A DNA stretch of 64,000 bases from Lucinisca nassula. Lineage: Eukaryota > Mollusca > Bivalvia > Lucinida > Lucinidae. Each line of letters begins with the position of its first letter. Position 1 is the first letter of the stretch. Shown in pieces: positions 20,991 through 32,066 of this stretch. Below the pieces are notes generated by a model. The model made no database searches. It was not told the DNA's origin and was given only the letters and a program-made list of their open reading frames with translations. A program made the position numbers and the translations under genes. The DNA is taken from positions 67,271,396-67,335,395 of the forward strand of contig OY757026.1 of assembly GCA_963580285.1 (NCBI GenBank). Reading direction: 5' to 3'.

Positions 20991-21453
20991 ACATTGCGAA
21001 ACATGGCGGCTTAAAATTAATACATCGAAAACAAAAAATACGGGTTTTGAAAAGGGCAGAAGAACATTCTATGATTTTTACATATATAACACCCATAATG
21101 AACTAGTGGACTCCTTCAAATATTTAGGTAAACGGTAACTGGTATCAAACTCAGAAAACTATTTCCCAGCATGTCTCGTTTGCACGTATATAACCTTTTT
21201 GCAGTCCTGAAAGATGTAGAATAACCAGTGACACAGGAATGCAAATTATTTGACTCTCCTGAATTTTGGCGCAAAAATTTGGGGGCTACACAAAGCCTCA
21301 GACATAGTAATGATTCATTCTAATTTTTTGCGACGCGTGCTTGGGGTAAAAATGTCAACAAATTTAGCTGTAGTATATGGAGAACTGAGTACATGCACCA
21401 ATGTCTGTATTTCGCGGAAAACAATTATGATTAAGTACTGGGTAAAAGTTATA
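20985..21453 (+). pseudogene. LINE reverse transcriptase fragment (degenerate)
   Basis: Frame one (to 21138) reads WRLKINTSKTKNTGF...DSFKYLG, the NxxKT and FxYLG signatures at the thumb side of LINE reverse transcriptases. After stops and frameshifts, 21250-21471 reads FGAKIWGLHKASDI...FLRRVLGVKMSTNLAVVYGE, matching the YGxEIWG and ILGVKxST...YGELG region further C-terminal. Stops lie between, so it is dead. The G element at 21454 cuts it. MIKYLVKV and a further decayed stretch resume at 22668 to about 22880. This piece is the only protein-level trace of a retrotransposon that could have supplied machinery to the SINEs. The clade cannot be assigned. Confidence 0.85.
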
Positions 21454-22667
21454 CAGTGTAACCTCCATTAAACAGCCATAATTGGAAAACTCCAAAACTG
21501 GCTGTTAAAGGGAGGTGGCTGTTCAACAGAGGGAAATGTCTGATATGAAGTATGGCTTGTTATTGACATACAAAAATGGTGCTTATGGAAGACAACTCAA
21601 CATAGATGTACTAAAAGAAAAATAAATGATGGAGAGGTGTCATCTTACACCTCTTCATCATTTATGTTTCTTTTAACTTGCTTACATATTATTTTGTCTT
21701 ACGACCGGAAAGCCATAACAAAGGAAAGATGCATAGCCTGAAAAAATCCCCGCCTATGGTGGGATTCGAACCCGGGCCGCTCGGGTGACAGTCCACTGCT
21801 CTTACCCCTGAGCCAAAGAGTCGACTCCCTGACGCAGTTGTCAGAGAGTGGTTATAAACCTAGAAGCTATGCATATGATCTACCAAGGTAGATAATGGAA
21901 GGGAGGTAACACACCCCCTCTTCAAGGAAGTCATCAATTATGATGACGTGAAGGATGCCAACTTCGGCACAAGCCAATTCTGGTATTTTGGACGAGCCCC
22001 CATCTTACGACCTGAAAGCCGTAACAAAGGAAAGATGCATAGCCTGAAAAAATCCCCGCCTTTGGTGGGATTCGAACCCGGGCCGCTTGGGTGACAGTCC
22101 ACTGCTCTTACCCCTGAGCCAAAGAGTCGACTCTCTGCGAGAGGTCCCGGGTTCAGATCCCGGACGAGCCCCCATCTTACGACCGGAAAGCCATAACAAA
22201 GGAAAGATGCATAGCCTGAAAAAATCCCCGCCTATGGTGGGATTCGAACCCGGGCCGCTCGGGTGACAGTCCACTGCTCTTACCCCTAAGCCAAAGAGTC
22301 GACTCCCTGACGCAGTTGTCAGAGAGTGGTTATAAACCTAGAAGCTATGCATATGATCTACCAAGGTAGATAATGGAAGGGAGGTAACAATTGTATTCAA
22401 TGGTAGTTTTGAGAAAAATAAATTTTGAAATAAATAAGTACACCAGAAGAGAAATTCCTATTTTGACATCCGATTCTTTTCTAATGAATTAACTCAGGCT
22501 GTTTAATAGCGGGAATTTAGATTTGGTAAAGTGGCTGCTGGCTGGAGGAGAGAGGTGGCTGCTGAGCAGAGGTTAAATATATAGTAAAATGTTATGGGTG
22601 GAATTATTGTGGCTGCTGAGGAGAGGTGACTGCTAAACAGAGGTGACCATTAGTGGAGGTTTTACTG
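21454..22667 (+). mobile_element. Element G, pogo-like ends, inserted in the LINE fragment
   Basis: CAGTGTAACCTCCATTAAAC to GGAGGTTTTACTG with TA on both sides. Beyond the TA, 27 bases (ATGATTAAGTACTGGGTAAA and on) of LINE sequence are present on both sides (21427-21453 and 22669-22695). The enlarged middle is due to tRNA-like insertions. Confidence 0.82.
21702..22388 (-). repeat. Cluster of three tRNA-Asp-like sequences in repeated units
   Basis: Minus-strand blocks at about 21752-21826, 22056-22130 and 22233-22307 read GACTCTTTGGCTCAGGGG...GACTGTCAC...GGTTCGAATCCCACC, with a GTC anticodon position. Each is followed by GGGGATTTTTTCAGGCTATG and CTTTCCTTTGTTA, so they are heads of a SINE-like unit rather than functional tRNA genes. 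Between the second and third is an extra GGTCCCGGGTTCAGATCCC T-arm piece. Outer units share the same ~200 bp, so the cluster grew by duplication. Confidence 0.7.
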
Positions 22668-22888
22668 TATGATTAAGTACTTGGTAAAAGTTATATGAGT
22701 TAAAGAGATGACACAGAAATTGGTAGAACCTATAATGGTCTAGGATATGTATGGACTCAACAGTTTGATACTGAGATTCCTTATAATATCTTAAAGCAAA
22801 GAATCTTTGAAATGTAATGGTATTCTGATATAAACAAGTCAAGCAGACTTCTGGCATACTGTAGTAATAAACATGATTTTGAATTAGA

Positions 22889-23166
22889 CATAACGATAAC
22901 ACGCCCGTACGACACAGTGCATTTTTTACATCTCCGAAATGGCTACTTTCCGGAAGAAAATCCTCCATATTTTTCTTATAAATGCTCAAAACATAGATTG
23001 TGGGTGCTCGTTAGAACCGCCTCATTGAGGCGGTTCTAACAAGTACCCACAACCTATGTCTTGGAGCAGAAATAAGAAAAATAATGAATATCCCCTTAAA
23101 CCCCAGTTTTTGCTATATAAAGTGGGGTTTAGGGGGTCTTCTTTTCACGGACTTGTTCTCGTCATG
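22889..23166 (-). mobile_element. HM element, type B (complete)
   Basis: CATAACGATAACACGCCCG start, GGCTACTTTCCGGAAG arm, core with CCTCATTGAGG, CCCCAGTTTTTGC...GTGGGG hairpin, and ACTTGTTCTCGTCATG end. Confidence 0.87.
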
Positions 23167-23242
23167 AGAAATATTTATCTCTTGTAATGGAAAACCAATT
23201 CAAAATAGCATTATTCCGATTTAGAACTTTTTCGCATAATTT

Positions 23243-23542
23243 CGGCCCCGCCCATCGGGGCTGGAAGAAATAGATGGGCTGCATGATGCTTCCGCGCACC
23301 GACCGCACACTAGTACTGGTAAACCGCTTAGAGGGTCTAAGCCTGCCGTGGCAAAGCGGTGCGAGTCGGACCGTCCATGCTTATAAACCCTATTGATTTC
23401 ATTGGGCGACAGGGCTTGAGATGTCATTTCATCTCAACGTCGGGTAAAAGTCCCACAACCTTTGAAGCAACGTTTCCAAAATGACCTTTACAGTGTTAAC
23501 GGGGACGTTAGACCTCAAATCAAACAAAACAAACAAACAAAT
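23243..23542 (+). mobile_element. SINE A, complete
   Basis: GGCCCCGCCCATCGGGGCTG to TTAGACCTCAAATC with an AAACAAAC tail. Six bases of the GCAGAGCTGAAACC block are missing (CCGCGCACCGACC). Confidence 0.85.
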
Positions 23543-23692
23543 CTTCACATAATTTAATGGTCGAAACTAGGAGATATAATAACATTCAATGTATAGTTCG
23601 AACAAATTGACCTGAGACTGGTGAACTCTATTAACATAATTTCACCCCGACTGAATGCCTGTATATAACCCCCGACTGAATGCATGTATATA

Positions 23693-24033
23693 CACCTGTG
23701 GACACAAAAGCGTTCAAACTTTAATGAGCTTCATTTCATTCTGACTTGAAACATCATTCAATATATCCTAACATCCTATCAGTCAACTGCCAGACAGAAA
23801 TAAATTCAAAACACAAGGTGGTGTACATTTCATTGCTGACTCCTGCACTGTCCAATGAAAATACATCTCATTATGTCAATCAGAAAGTGTTTTCCATAAT
23901 GAGACCAGTCAATTGCTTGATCTAGAATGAGAATTCTTTGATGAATGACATTTGCTTGTCGAACTTTCTTGATGCAAAGTGATTCATTGAAAATTATTTC
24001 ATAGGAGTTTGAACGCTTTTGTGTCCACAGGTG
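23693..24033. mobile_element. Mariner-like MITE with 28-bp inverted ends
   Basis: CACCTGTGGACACAAAAGCG and its complement form inverted ends of about 28 bp, with TA at 23691-23692 and 24034-24035. The length is 341 bp with no transposase frame. TA duplication and end style fit Tc1/mariner MITEs. No other copy is in the window. Confidence 0.88.
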
Positions 24034-24154
24034 TATCTTCGCCGTCTCCCGAAGATGGCGATTTTGCTATTCATTACATAGGGGTCGGTAAGTGGGTCGT
24101 TATTCACGTGATGCCGAAAATTCACAAGAAAGTTACGGAAGCCGACGAGGGAGC

Positions 24155-24350
24155 TGTCCACTTAATGTTTTCCATAGGCGACAACAGTAACCTTTTACCT
24201 GCTCCCACAAAAACTGGACTTACAAAACTTTTCAAACCTTACTTGTTTATAGAGCCATCCTAGCCCAACAAAGTAATGAGAAAAAATCCACATGTTGAGC
24301 GGCTCTTTTCCAAGTTACAGTCAACCATGTTTGTTTACCTACTAGAACGG
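24155..24350. repeat. Left member of a duplicated segment (partner 25580-25812)
   Basis: ATGTTTTCCATAGGCGACAA through CAACCATGTTTGTTTACCTA recurs at 25590-25780 with small changes. The partner then continues with CACCTCCCAGTATTTAGTGG, which is found after a gap at 24568 here. So the right copy is a deletion derivative of the same segment. An 84-codon plus frame ends inside the left copy. The right copy is broken, so I do not call it a gene. Confidence 0.8.
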
Positions 24351-25579
24351 AGTAAATACAAACCAACATTTTTAAAGGAGGGGTGACCATATAAAATCAG
24401 CAAAAATTTCTTTGAGCGTGCAGATATATTTATAAAACATACATCCTTTTAGTCCTTTATACCTATCATTTTCTCACATTGAAATAAAACATGGCGAATA
24501 TATATCCAATGGAAGCAACTCTGGTATTTAGAGCGCAACTAAAAGCTCGGTCCCAAAGTGATGAAACCCGGCACCTCCCAGTATTTAGTGAAATGCTACC
24601 TATACCAAACCCTTAGTTTCTTTATGATGTATCAAAAGCATTGCAAAATAGAAATTTAGGTCATATCTAATAATTTAGTCATGCATAATAAAAGTTCAGT
24701 CACAAAAAAATCTTTCAAGTTTGCGAAAAAGTTATCGCTTTCAGATTCAACAATGAAAGCCGAACAAACCGTAGTTTTTGAAAAGAGCAAGAGTTTATCT
24801 CTTTCTGGAATGGAACCCAGACACCGGCTTGCATCAGTGGTTTTTCTCAAATTATTTGGAGCAATTCAATACTAAAATGCACAAAATGCCTAAATAGCAC
24901 CAATATTCATTTTTATGGCTATTTTTACACCTACACCCCCTATTTAAAGTAAAAAAGAAATTTTGAGGACAAACAAATGCCAAGAAAATGTTTAAAAATG
25001 CCTTAATGCCATGGGGACAGCTGAATATATCTGTTCACATCCTTTTACATGAATACAATAAAATAGAACTTATAACGGATGAGATAACTTATCCGGATAT
25101 TGCCACGCGCTGTTTCGGAGAGACAATTTTGAAGTTTTGCTTTGGTTTGAGACATAGCCCTAGTGCCATGAAACCATACTCTTATATTCCAGATGGAGTA
25201 GGTTCATTCTTGTGTTTGTGCAAATACAATTACTGCAAGGCTCCTTTCCAAATACATCAATAAAACCTGATGTACATGGCTTTAAAGTACCCCCCCCCCC
25301 CCCAAAAAAAAAAAAAAAAAGAACATAGATTCAGAAGCAAAAATTCATCAAATACACCCAGTTAGACCTAAATTAGCACTACTATCTCATTTTTTACAGT
25401 ATCCATGGCAAAATACATGCCATGAAGCTATATTTTATGAAACAGAATTGGACAGAACCTACAAATGTGTGGAAATAGTATGTAATGCCGAAAAACAAAA
25501 AAAAAAAAAAAAAAAAAAAGTATGTAATGACTAAAAAACAGGATAGTGGTCATGACATTTCTACTTTTGCTATAGGGAG
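24351..25579. other. Unassigned stretch with two small plus-strand frames
   Basis: Frames of 64 codons (24681-24875) and 91 codons (24988-25263, containing RCFGETILKFCFGLRH) have starts and stops but match no family I know. No splice or promoter support is visible. C- and A-runs at 25291-25320 and an A-run at 25498-25519 follow. It could hold a decayed gene or retrocopy. Confidence 0.3.
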
Positions 25580-25812
25580 CTTTCCCCTAAATGTTTTCCA
25601 TAGGCGACAATAGTAACGTTTTACCTGCTCCTACAAAAACTAGACATACAAAACTTTTCAAACCTTACTTAACTTGTTTATAGAGCAATCCTAGCCCAAC
25701 AAGTTAATGAGAAAAAAATCCACATGTTGATCGATCGGCTCCTTTCCAAGTTACAGTCAACCATGTTTGTTTACCTACACCTCCCAGTATTTAGTGGAAT
25801 TCTACCATGACC
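25580..25812. repeat. Right member of duplicated segment
   Basis: See 24155-24350. A TCGATCGG expansion and AACTTG insertion distinguish this copy. Confidence 0.8.
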
Positions 25813-25863
25813 TGACCCTGGCTCTTCTGTAAATCATATATCACTCCGTTGTTGTTTCCACTG

Positions 25864-26166
25864 GTTTGTTTTGTTTGATTTGAGGTTTAACGTCCCCGTC
25901 AACACTGTAAAGATCATTTTGGAGACGTTGCTTCCAATTTTTTGGGACTTTTACCCGACATTGAAATGAAATGACATCTCAAGCCCTGTCGCCCAATGAA
26001 ACCAATAGGGTTTATTAGCATGGACGGTCCGCCTCGTACCACGGTTCCTGAACAGGATTAGACCCTCTAAGCGGTTTACCAGTACTAGTGTGCGGGCCAG
26101 ATTCAGCGCTGCGTGGAAGCATTATGCAGCCCATATATTTCCTCAAGCCCCTATGGGCGGGGCCAT
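25864..26166 (-). mobile_element. SINE A, complete, 10-bp target duplication
   Basis: GTTTCCACTG occurs at 25854-25863 and 26167-26176. The tail (TTTG)n is on the left and the head CCTATGGGCGGGGC on the right. Confidence 0.9.
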
Positions 26167-26299
26167 GTTTCCACTGTATGTATATTATTACGGCTATAAA
26201 CATTGTATATGAGTGTTTTATGCCGAATAAACAGTTTGTATATTTGTATTTAGCTTTTTTTCCATTTCAAGTTTTAAACAAAAGTAACAGGCGCATTTC

Positions 26300-26435
26300 A
26301 TTATGAAACACGCCTATGCAAATATATTTTAAACTTTACCGCCGAAAAAAACGAAAGTTTTCAGATGAAAAATTGTGATATTTTTCTTATTTCTGCTCAA
26401 AATATAGATTATTGGTACTCGTTAGAACCGCCTCG
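26300..26435 (-). mobile_element. HM element, type A, left half only
   Basis: CATTATGAAACACGCCTATG through TACTCGTTAGAACCGCCTCG, then it breaks off at the hairpin tip. Sequence after 26436 is unrelated. Confidence 0.8.
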
Positions 26436-26527
26436 GTGAAGACCACTTTTTAATAGTCCCAAAGGTTGTCTCTCACTTGAGCACACTGACTGTAGACAAC
26501 ACAAACAAAATGTCCCTGAAACCTTCT

Positions 26528-26783
26528 CATCACGTGAACAAGTCCTTGAAATGAAGACACCCTAAACCCCATATTATATAGAGAAAACTGGGGTTTAGGG
26601 GGTTATTCATCATTTTTCTTATTTCTGCTCCAAGACATAGGTTGTGGGTACTCGTTAGAACCGCCTTAATTTTCATCCTATGTTTTGAGCATTTATAAGA
26701 AAAATATGAAGGATTTTCATCATAAAAGTAGCCATTTTGGCGATGTGAAAAATGCACTGTCGTACGGGCGTGTTATCGTAATG
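26528..26783 (+). mobile_element. HM element, type B, core mostly deleted
   Basis: CATCACGTGAACAAGTCC to GTGTTATCGTAATG. The left half-stem ends at GAACCGCC and the right half is reduced to TTAATTTTCATCCTATG, so no hairpin can form at the centre. Confidence 0.85.
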
Positions 26784-26895
26784 AATTATGCTTTTAAAAG
26801 CATAATTGTCTTAATTTTAGGTGGTCTTAATAGCGGAATTTTACTGTATTTTATTTCCATGCCCATGCTATTTATACCAACTTTAATGCATTTCG

Positions 26896-27212
26896 CCACT
26901 CTCTCCCCCCCCCCCCCCCCCCCCCCCCCATCGGGGCTTGAAGAAACAAATGGGCTGCATGATGCTTCCACGCAGAGCTGAAACCGACCCGCACACGAGT
27001 ACTGGTAAAACACTTAGAGGATCTAAGCCTGTCGTGTTAAAGTGGTGCGAGTCGGACCGTCCATGCTTATAAACTCTTTTGGTTTGATCGGGTGACAGGG
27101 CTTGAGAAGTCATTTCATCTCAATGTTGGGTAAAAGTCCCACAAAATTAGAAGTAACGTCTCCAAAATGACCTATAAAGCGCTGACGGGGACGTTCAACC
27201 TCAAATCAAACA
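26896..27212 (+). mobile_element. C-run and SINE A, complete
   Basis: About 24 C lead directly into ATCGGGGCTTGAAGAAAC. The C-run replaces the normal CCCCCGCCC head and may have grown from it. The tail reads GCTGACGGGGACGTTCAACC. Confidence 0.82.
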
Positions 27213-27436
27213 AATGATTTACTGCATTTTTTCCCTTGTTTTCGGTCCAAACATTGTGAAGGTACTGGTTAAAATAACAATGACAAGATGGTTCAAATGA
27301 ACATCCACAGTTCTTTGTTGGAAACAAAAATAAGACACAAGAGGACCGTGAGGTCCTGACCACTCCCCTGAGCCCTGAGTTTTATTTGGTCCCTTTCTCC
27401 TCATGGGAGTGGCTATTATTTTAGTACTGATAAACA

Positions 27437-27691
27437 CATCACGAAAACACGCCTATGTAATTTTGATCCCCCTTGAACCCCACTTTTCTATAGTAAAAGT
27501 GGGGTTTACAGGGGTAAGCCTTATTTTTTCTTATTTCTGATCCAAAATATAGATTGTGGTTCTAACGAGTACCCACAATCTATACTTTGAGCAGAAATAA
27601 GAAAAAATATAACAATTTTTCATCTTAAAATTTTCGTTTTTTTCGGCGATAAAGCTCACAATGTATTTGTATAGGCGTGTTTTTCTTAATG
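27437..27691 (+). mobile_element. HM element, type A, left half-stem lost
   Basis: CATCACGAAAACACGCC to GGCGTGTTTTTCTTAATG. The CCCCACTTTTCTATAG...TGGGG hairpin is intact. The core keeps only GATTGTGGTTCTAACGAG. Confidence 0.85.
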
Positions 27692-28265
27692 AGGTCAAGG
27701 TCAACATTGGGTCATTGCAGTACTAAGTTACCCGATGCTACACGCGAAGTTTTAAGAAATCGGCCCAAATGTTCAGGAGAAGTAGATTTCATAAGGCTTT
27801 AATATTTGACCAAGGCAGCCGTTTTGGTAATAACAACTGCTCGTTCGAAAAAACATTCGTTCATACATCGCAAAGGAACATGTATATAAAATTTCAGTTG
27901 AAACGATTATGGATACCTGGGGCCAGAGTTGCTAACTGACCTTGACATAAAAAGCACCCACGGACATTCATTTCAAGCTTCACATCAAATTAAAAAATTG
28001 TCACTTTTTACAGATTTCCCAACCAAATCCCTAATGGATCAAATTTGACATTGTCCAAAGATACTCAAAGGTCAGCCGAGGGTCACATATGGAACAAATG
28101 TGGTTGTACTCCGTCACCTAAATATATATGCTAATTTTCAAGGAAATTGGTCAACAAGTTGTGGCGAAGAAGATCTTCGGGGTTTTATCATTTTATGCTG
28201 GAACATATAATGCCAGACATCTTTGTCAAATGACCTGAACAATTCGAACTGACCTTCATTCTATC
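27692..28265. repeat. Old dispersed repeat, GGTCAAGG phrases
   Basis: AATTTTCAAGGAAATTGGTC, AACTGACCTTGACATAA and TTTGACATTGTCC wording is typical of the diverged repeat also seen at 3231-4059 and 49900-50470. Ends are not visible and no gene is seen. Confidence 0.4.
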
Positions 28266-28556
28266 CATTACAAAAACACGCCTGTGCAAATACATTGTAA
28301 GTTTTTACCGCCGACGAAACGAAAACTTTCAGGTGCAAGATTGTGATATTTTTCTTATTTCTGCTCAAACTATAGATTGTTGGTGCACGTTAGAACCGCC
28401 TCATCGAGGCGGTTCTAACGAGTACCTACAATCTATATTTTAGAGCATAAATAAGAAAATAATGCATACCCCTGTAAACCCCAGCTTTTACTATATAAAA
28501 GTGGGGTTTCGGGGGGGGGGGGGGGAGGGTAAATTATATATTGTGTTTGCGTGATG
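28266..28556 (-). mobile_element. HM element, type A (complete, with G-run)
   Basis: CATTACAAAAACACGCC to GTGTTTGCGTGATG. The core has CCTCATCGAGG at the tip. The usual GGGGTTCAAGGGGGTC is expanded to a run of about 15 G. Confidence 0.86.
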
Positions 28557-28659
28557 CAGCATTGTCGTGAAGCTGCACATTAAGCTTAAATTGGCTCTGC
28601 ATTTTAGAGAAAATGTCATTTTCAGTACCAATGCACCTGCAATCCGTGTAACTTGAGGC

Positions 28660-28970
28660 TTTTGTTTGTTTGATTTGAGGTTTAACGTCCCCGTCAACAC
28701 GGTAAAGGTCATTTTGGAGACATTGCTTCCAATTTTGTGCGACTTTACCCAACATTGAGACGAAATGACATCTCAAGCCCTGCCGCCCAATGAAACCAAT
28801 AGGGTTTATAAGCATGGACGGTCCGACTAGATTCTCTTAGCGGTTTGCCTGGACAGGCTTAGATACTCTAAGCGGTTTATCAGTACTCGTGTGCGGGTCG
28901 ATTTCAGCTCTGCGTGGAAGTATCATGCAGCCCATATATCTCTTTAAGGCCCGATGGGCGGGGACCGAAG
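28660..28970 (-). mobile_element. SINE A with an internal duplication
   Basis: TAACTTGAGGC flanks it (28649-28659, 28971-28981). The CTAAGCGGTTT block occurs twice (near 28838 and 28870), lengthening this copy. Confidence 0.88.
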
Positions 28971-28984
28971 TAACTTGAGGCAAT

Positions 28985-29947
28985 TGCCATCGAACGACAT
29001 TGATCTGTGGCATTCATAAATATTCATTCTATTCTTATTGGGCCTACCCTCATGCCAAAAGGCAACTGCCATCGATTGACATTGATCAGTGGCATTCATA
29101 AATATTAATTCTATACTCTCATGTCAAAAGGCAACTGCCATCGAATGACAGTGATCTGTGACATTCATAAATATTCACACTATTCATATATTGGACCAAC
29201 CCTCATGTCAAAAGGCAACTGCCATCGAATGACATTGATCTGTGGCTTTCATAAATAGTCACACTATTCATATTGGGCCTTCTCTCATGACAAAAGGCAA
29301 CTGCCATCGAATGGCATTGATCTGTGGCATTCATAAATATTCATGCTATTCATATTGGACCTACTCTCATGTCAAAAGGCAACTGCCATCGAATGACATT
29401 GAACTGTGACATTCATAAATATTCATACTATTCATATTGGACCTACTCTCATGTCACATGGCAACTGCCATCGAATGACATTGAACTGTGACATTCATAA
29501 ATATTCATGCTATTCATATTGGACCTACTCTCATGTCACATGGCAACTGCCATCGAATGACATTGATCTGTGGCATTCATAAATATTCATACTATTCATA
29601 TTGGACCTACTCTCATGTCAAAAGGCAACTGCCATCAAATGACATTGAACTGTGACATTCATAAATATTCATACTATTCATATTGGACCTACTCTCATGT
29701 CACATGGCAACTGCCATCGAATGACATTGAACTGTGACATTCATAAATAGTCATACTATTCATATTGGACCTACTCTCATGTCAAAAGGCAACTGCCATC
29801 GAATGACATTGATCTGTGGCATACATAAATTTTCATATTATTCATAGTGGACCTACTCTCATGTCAAAAGGCAACTGCCATCGAATGACCTTGATCTGTG
29901 ACATTCATAAATATTCATACTATTCAAATTGGACCTACTCTCATGTC
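28985..29947. repeat. 82-bp satellite, about 12 copies
   Basis: Units start GTCAAAAGGCAACTGCCATC and contain ATTCATAAATATTCATACTA and TTGGACCTACTCTCAT. Starts at 29371, 29453, 29535, 29617, 29699, 29781 and 29863 are exactly 82 apart. The first units are irregular (69-84). GTCAAAAGG and GTCACATGG variants show higher-order mixing. GGCAACTGCC is a short palindrome in every unit. Confidence 0.93.
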
Positions 29948-29998
29948 AAGACCAATATTGTCGAATAAAAGCGCTACAAGCACTGTACCATGCCCCGC

Positions 29999-30178
29999 CA
30001 GTCCAACCTGCATTAAGCAAGCACCTAAGGGATGACAGAAATGTGCTTGCTTAAGACAGGTGCTTGCTTAACACAGGTAAAATTTAACACATTTGGCTTT
30101 TGGAGGAACCAAACACCTGCTTGCTTAAGACAGGTTGCTTGCTTAATAAAGGTGGCCACTAAGACAGGTTTTACTGTA
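29999..30178. mobile_element. Element G2 (short, pogo-like ends)
   Basis: CAGTCCAACCTGCATTAAGC to GGCCACTAAGACAGG with TTTTACTGTA. GCTTGCTTAAGACAGG repeats inside. The second copy is at 57437-57604. Confidence 0.65.
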
Positions 30179-30199
30179 CTAACATCAACAATTGACATA

Positions 30200-30479
30200 C
30201 ATTACGGAAACACGCCTATACAAATACACTGTAAATACCGCCGTGAAAATGAAAAAAAAGTTAAGATGAAAAATTGTGATATTTTTCTTATTTCTGCTGA
30301 AAATAGAGATTGTGTGTACACGTTTGAACCGCCTCATCGAGGCGGTTCTAACGAGAACTCACAATCTATATTTTAGAGTGGAAATAAGAGAAATAATGTT
30401 TACCCCTGTAAACCCCAGTTTTACTTTATAAAAGTGGGGTTCGAGGGGGGCAGTATTATATGGGCGTGTTTTCGAGATG
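30200..30479 (-). mobile_element. HM element, type A (complete)
   Basis: CATTACGGAAACACGCC to GCGTGTTTTCGAGATG. The core keeps CCTCATCGAGG, with GTACACGTTTG against CTAACGAGAAC giving a few mismatches. Confidence 0.87.
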
Positions 30480-30663
30480 ACACTGATAAAAAGAAATTCA
30501 AAGTGAAGCAAAGTGAAGGTGCATTAACCTTTCCCTAAATAAAGTTGACATGAAATATGACTGATATGACTATTTTCAGTGTTCAAAGGACAATAGTTAC
30601 CCGAATTACAGTTCTCGTTACGGAAAATATCTCAAAACATTTCTCTGGTTACAGAATAGATAC

Positions 30664-31004
30664 ACCGGCCCCGATAGCTCAGTTGGTAGAGTGTCCGCTC
30701 CGGGGAACGGCAGGTCACGGATTCGATCCCGGGGCTTCAAGGGGCGCGACATACCAAAGTCGTTAAGAATGGTACTATCTGCTCCTCGCTTGGCACTCAG
30801 ATTTACGGGGTAGAACTAGGACTGGTCGACCCTGTGTCAGGATAATGTGACTGGGTGTGGTATCATGTTATGTGTCTGGGACATGATACTTCAGTGAGGC
30901 AGCCCAATAAAAGTGAGCATTGAGCTCCCTGTCGCAACCAGACACCGTCGTGATATGACTGAAAATTTGTTGAAAGCGACGTTTAACCCGAAATCACACA
31001 CACA

Positions 31005-31035
<31 letters not shown>

Positions 31036-31047
31036 GCACACACACAC
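30664..31047 (+). mobile_element. V-SINE-like element with CA/CG microsatellite tail
   Basis: The tRNA head GGCCCCGATAGCTCAGTTGG (box A) with GATTCGATCCC (box B) is followed by a ~250-base body (CTGGTCGACCCTGTGTCAGG, GACACCGTCGTGATATGAC, GAAAGCGACGTTTAACCC). The tail is a (CA)n(CG)n(CA)n run at 30996-31047. The wording recalls the molluscan RUDI/V-SINE families. That name is from memory. Confidence 0.8.
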
Positions 31048-31156
31048 AGAATAGATACAAATATATCACAGGAACCATTACTTTCAATACTCAAAAACCA
31101 TAAAAGCAACACTAATGGCTCTTGTTTTCTTCATGTCATCTTACGTTGCTTTTTTG

Positions 31157-31416
31157 CATTATGATAACACGCCTATACAAATACATTTTAACCTTTATCG
31201 CCGAAAAAAAAATGAAAAGTTTAAGATGAAAAATTGTGATAGTATTAATATTTCTGCTCAAAATATAGATCGTTAGTACTCGTTAGAACCGCCTCTAACG
31301 AGTACCAACAATCTATATTTTAGAGCAGAAATAAAAAATAATAATAAAAAAAAAAAGGTTTACCCCTGCAAACCCAAGTTTTACTATATAAAAGTGGGGT
31401 TCAAAGGGGTCAAAAT
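31157..31416 (-). mobile_element. HM element, type A, right end lost
   Basis: CATTATGATAACACGCC start. The tip is truncated (GAACCGCCTCTAACGAG). Ends at GGGTTCAAAGGGGTC without the terminal repeat. Confidence 0.8.
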
Positions 31417-31467
31417 GTGTATGAAATGTAAGGAATCTTTTATGTCCATTCCATTCCCACTTTCATG

Positions 31468-31654
31468 CATTACGCAAACACGCCTATACAAATACACGGC
31501 CACCTATATCGCCGAGGCGGTTCTAACGAGTACCCACAATCTATATTTTAGATCAGAAATAAGAAAAATAAGGTATACCCACGGAAACCCCAGTTTTACT
31601 ATATAAAATTGGGATTCAAGGGGGTCAACATTATATAGGTGTGTTTTCATGATG
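31468..31654 (-). mobile_element. HM element, type A, left half-stem deleted
   Basis: CATTACGCAAACACGCC jumps at TATCGCC to GAGGCGGTTCTAACGAG. The right part is normal to GTGTTTTCATGATG. Confidence 0.84.
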
Positions 31655-31768
31655 CTTTTTCAGCAACTACCCCCGCAGGCACACGTCGCTAGGGCAACAT
31701 CAAATCAACGTCAACGTCAGTGTTATGACGTTGCACCGACGTTGATGTGCGTCACGATTACGTCATGT

Positions 31769-32047
31769 CATCACGAAAACATACCTATATAAATTTGACT
31801 CCCTTGAACCCCACTTTTATATAGTAAAACTGGGGTTTCCGGGGGTATACCTTAGATTCTTATTTCTGCTCTAAAATATAGATTGTGGGTACTCGTTAGA
31901 ACCGCCTCGATGAGGCGGTTCTAACGAGTGCACACAAGCTATATTTTAAGCAGAAATAGGAAAAATATCATATTTTTTCATCATAAAATTTTCATTTTTT
32001 CGGCGATAAAGGTGGCAATGTATTTGTATAGGCGTGTTTGCGTAATG
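31769..32047 (+). mobile_element. HM element, type A (complete), abutting the cadherin exon
   Basis: CATCACGAAAACATACC to GGCGTGTTTGCGTAATG. The core tip is CCTCGATGAGG. Its right end lies 14 bases from the GT (32065-32066, minus strand) of the exon's 5' splice site, in the downstream intron. Confidence 0.88.
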
Positions 32048-32066
32048 TGCCTGCTGGGACATGTAC

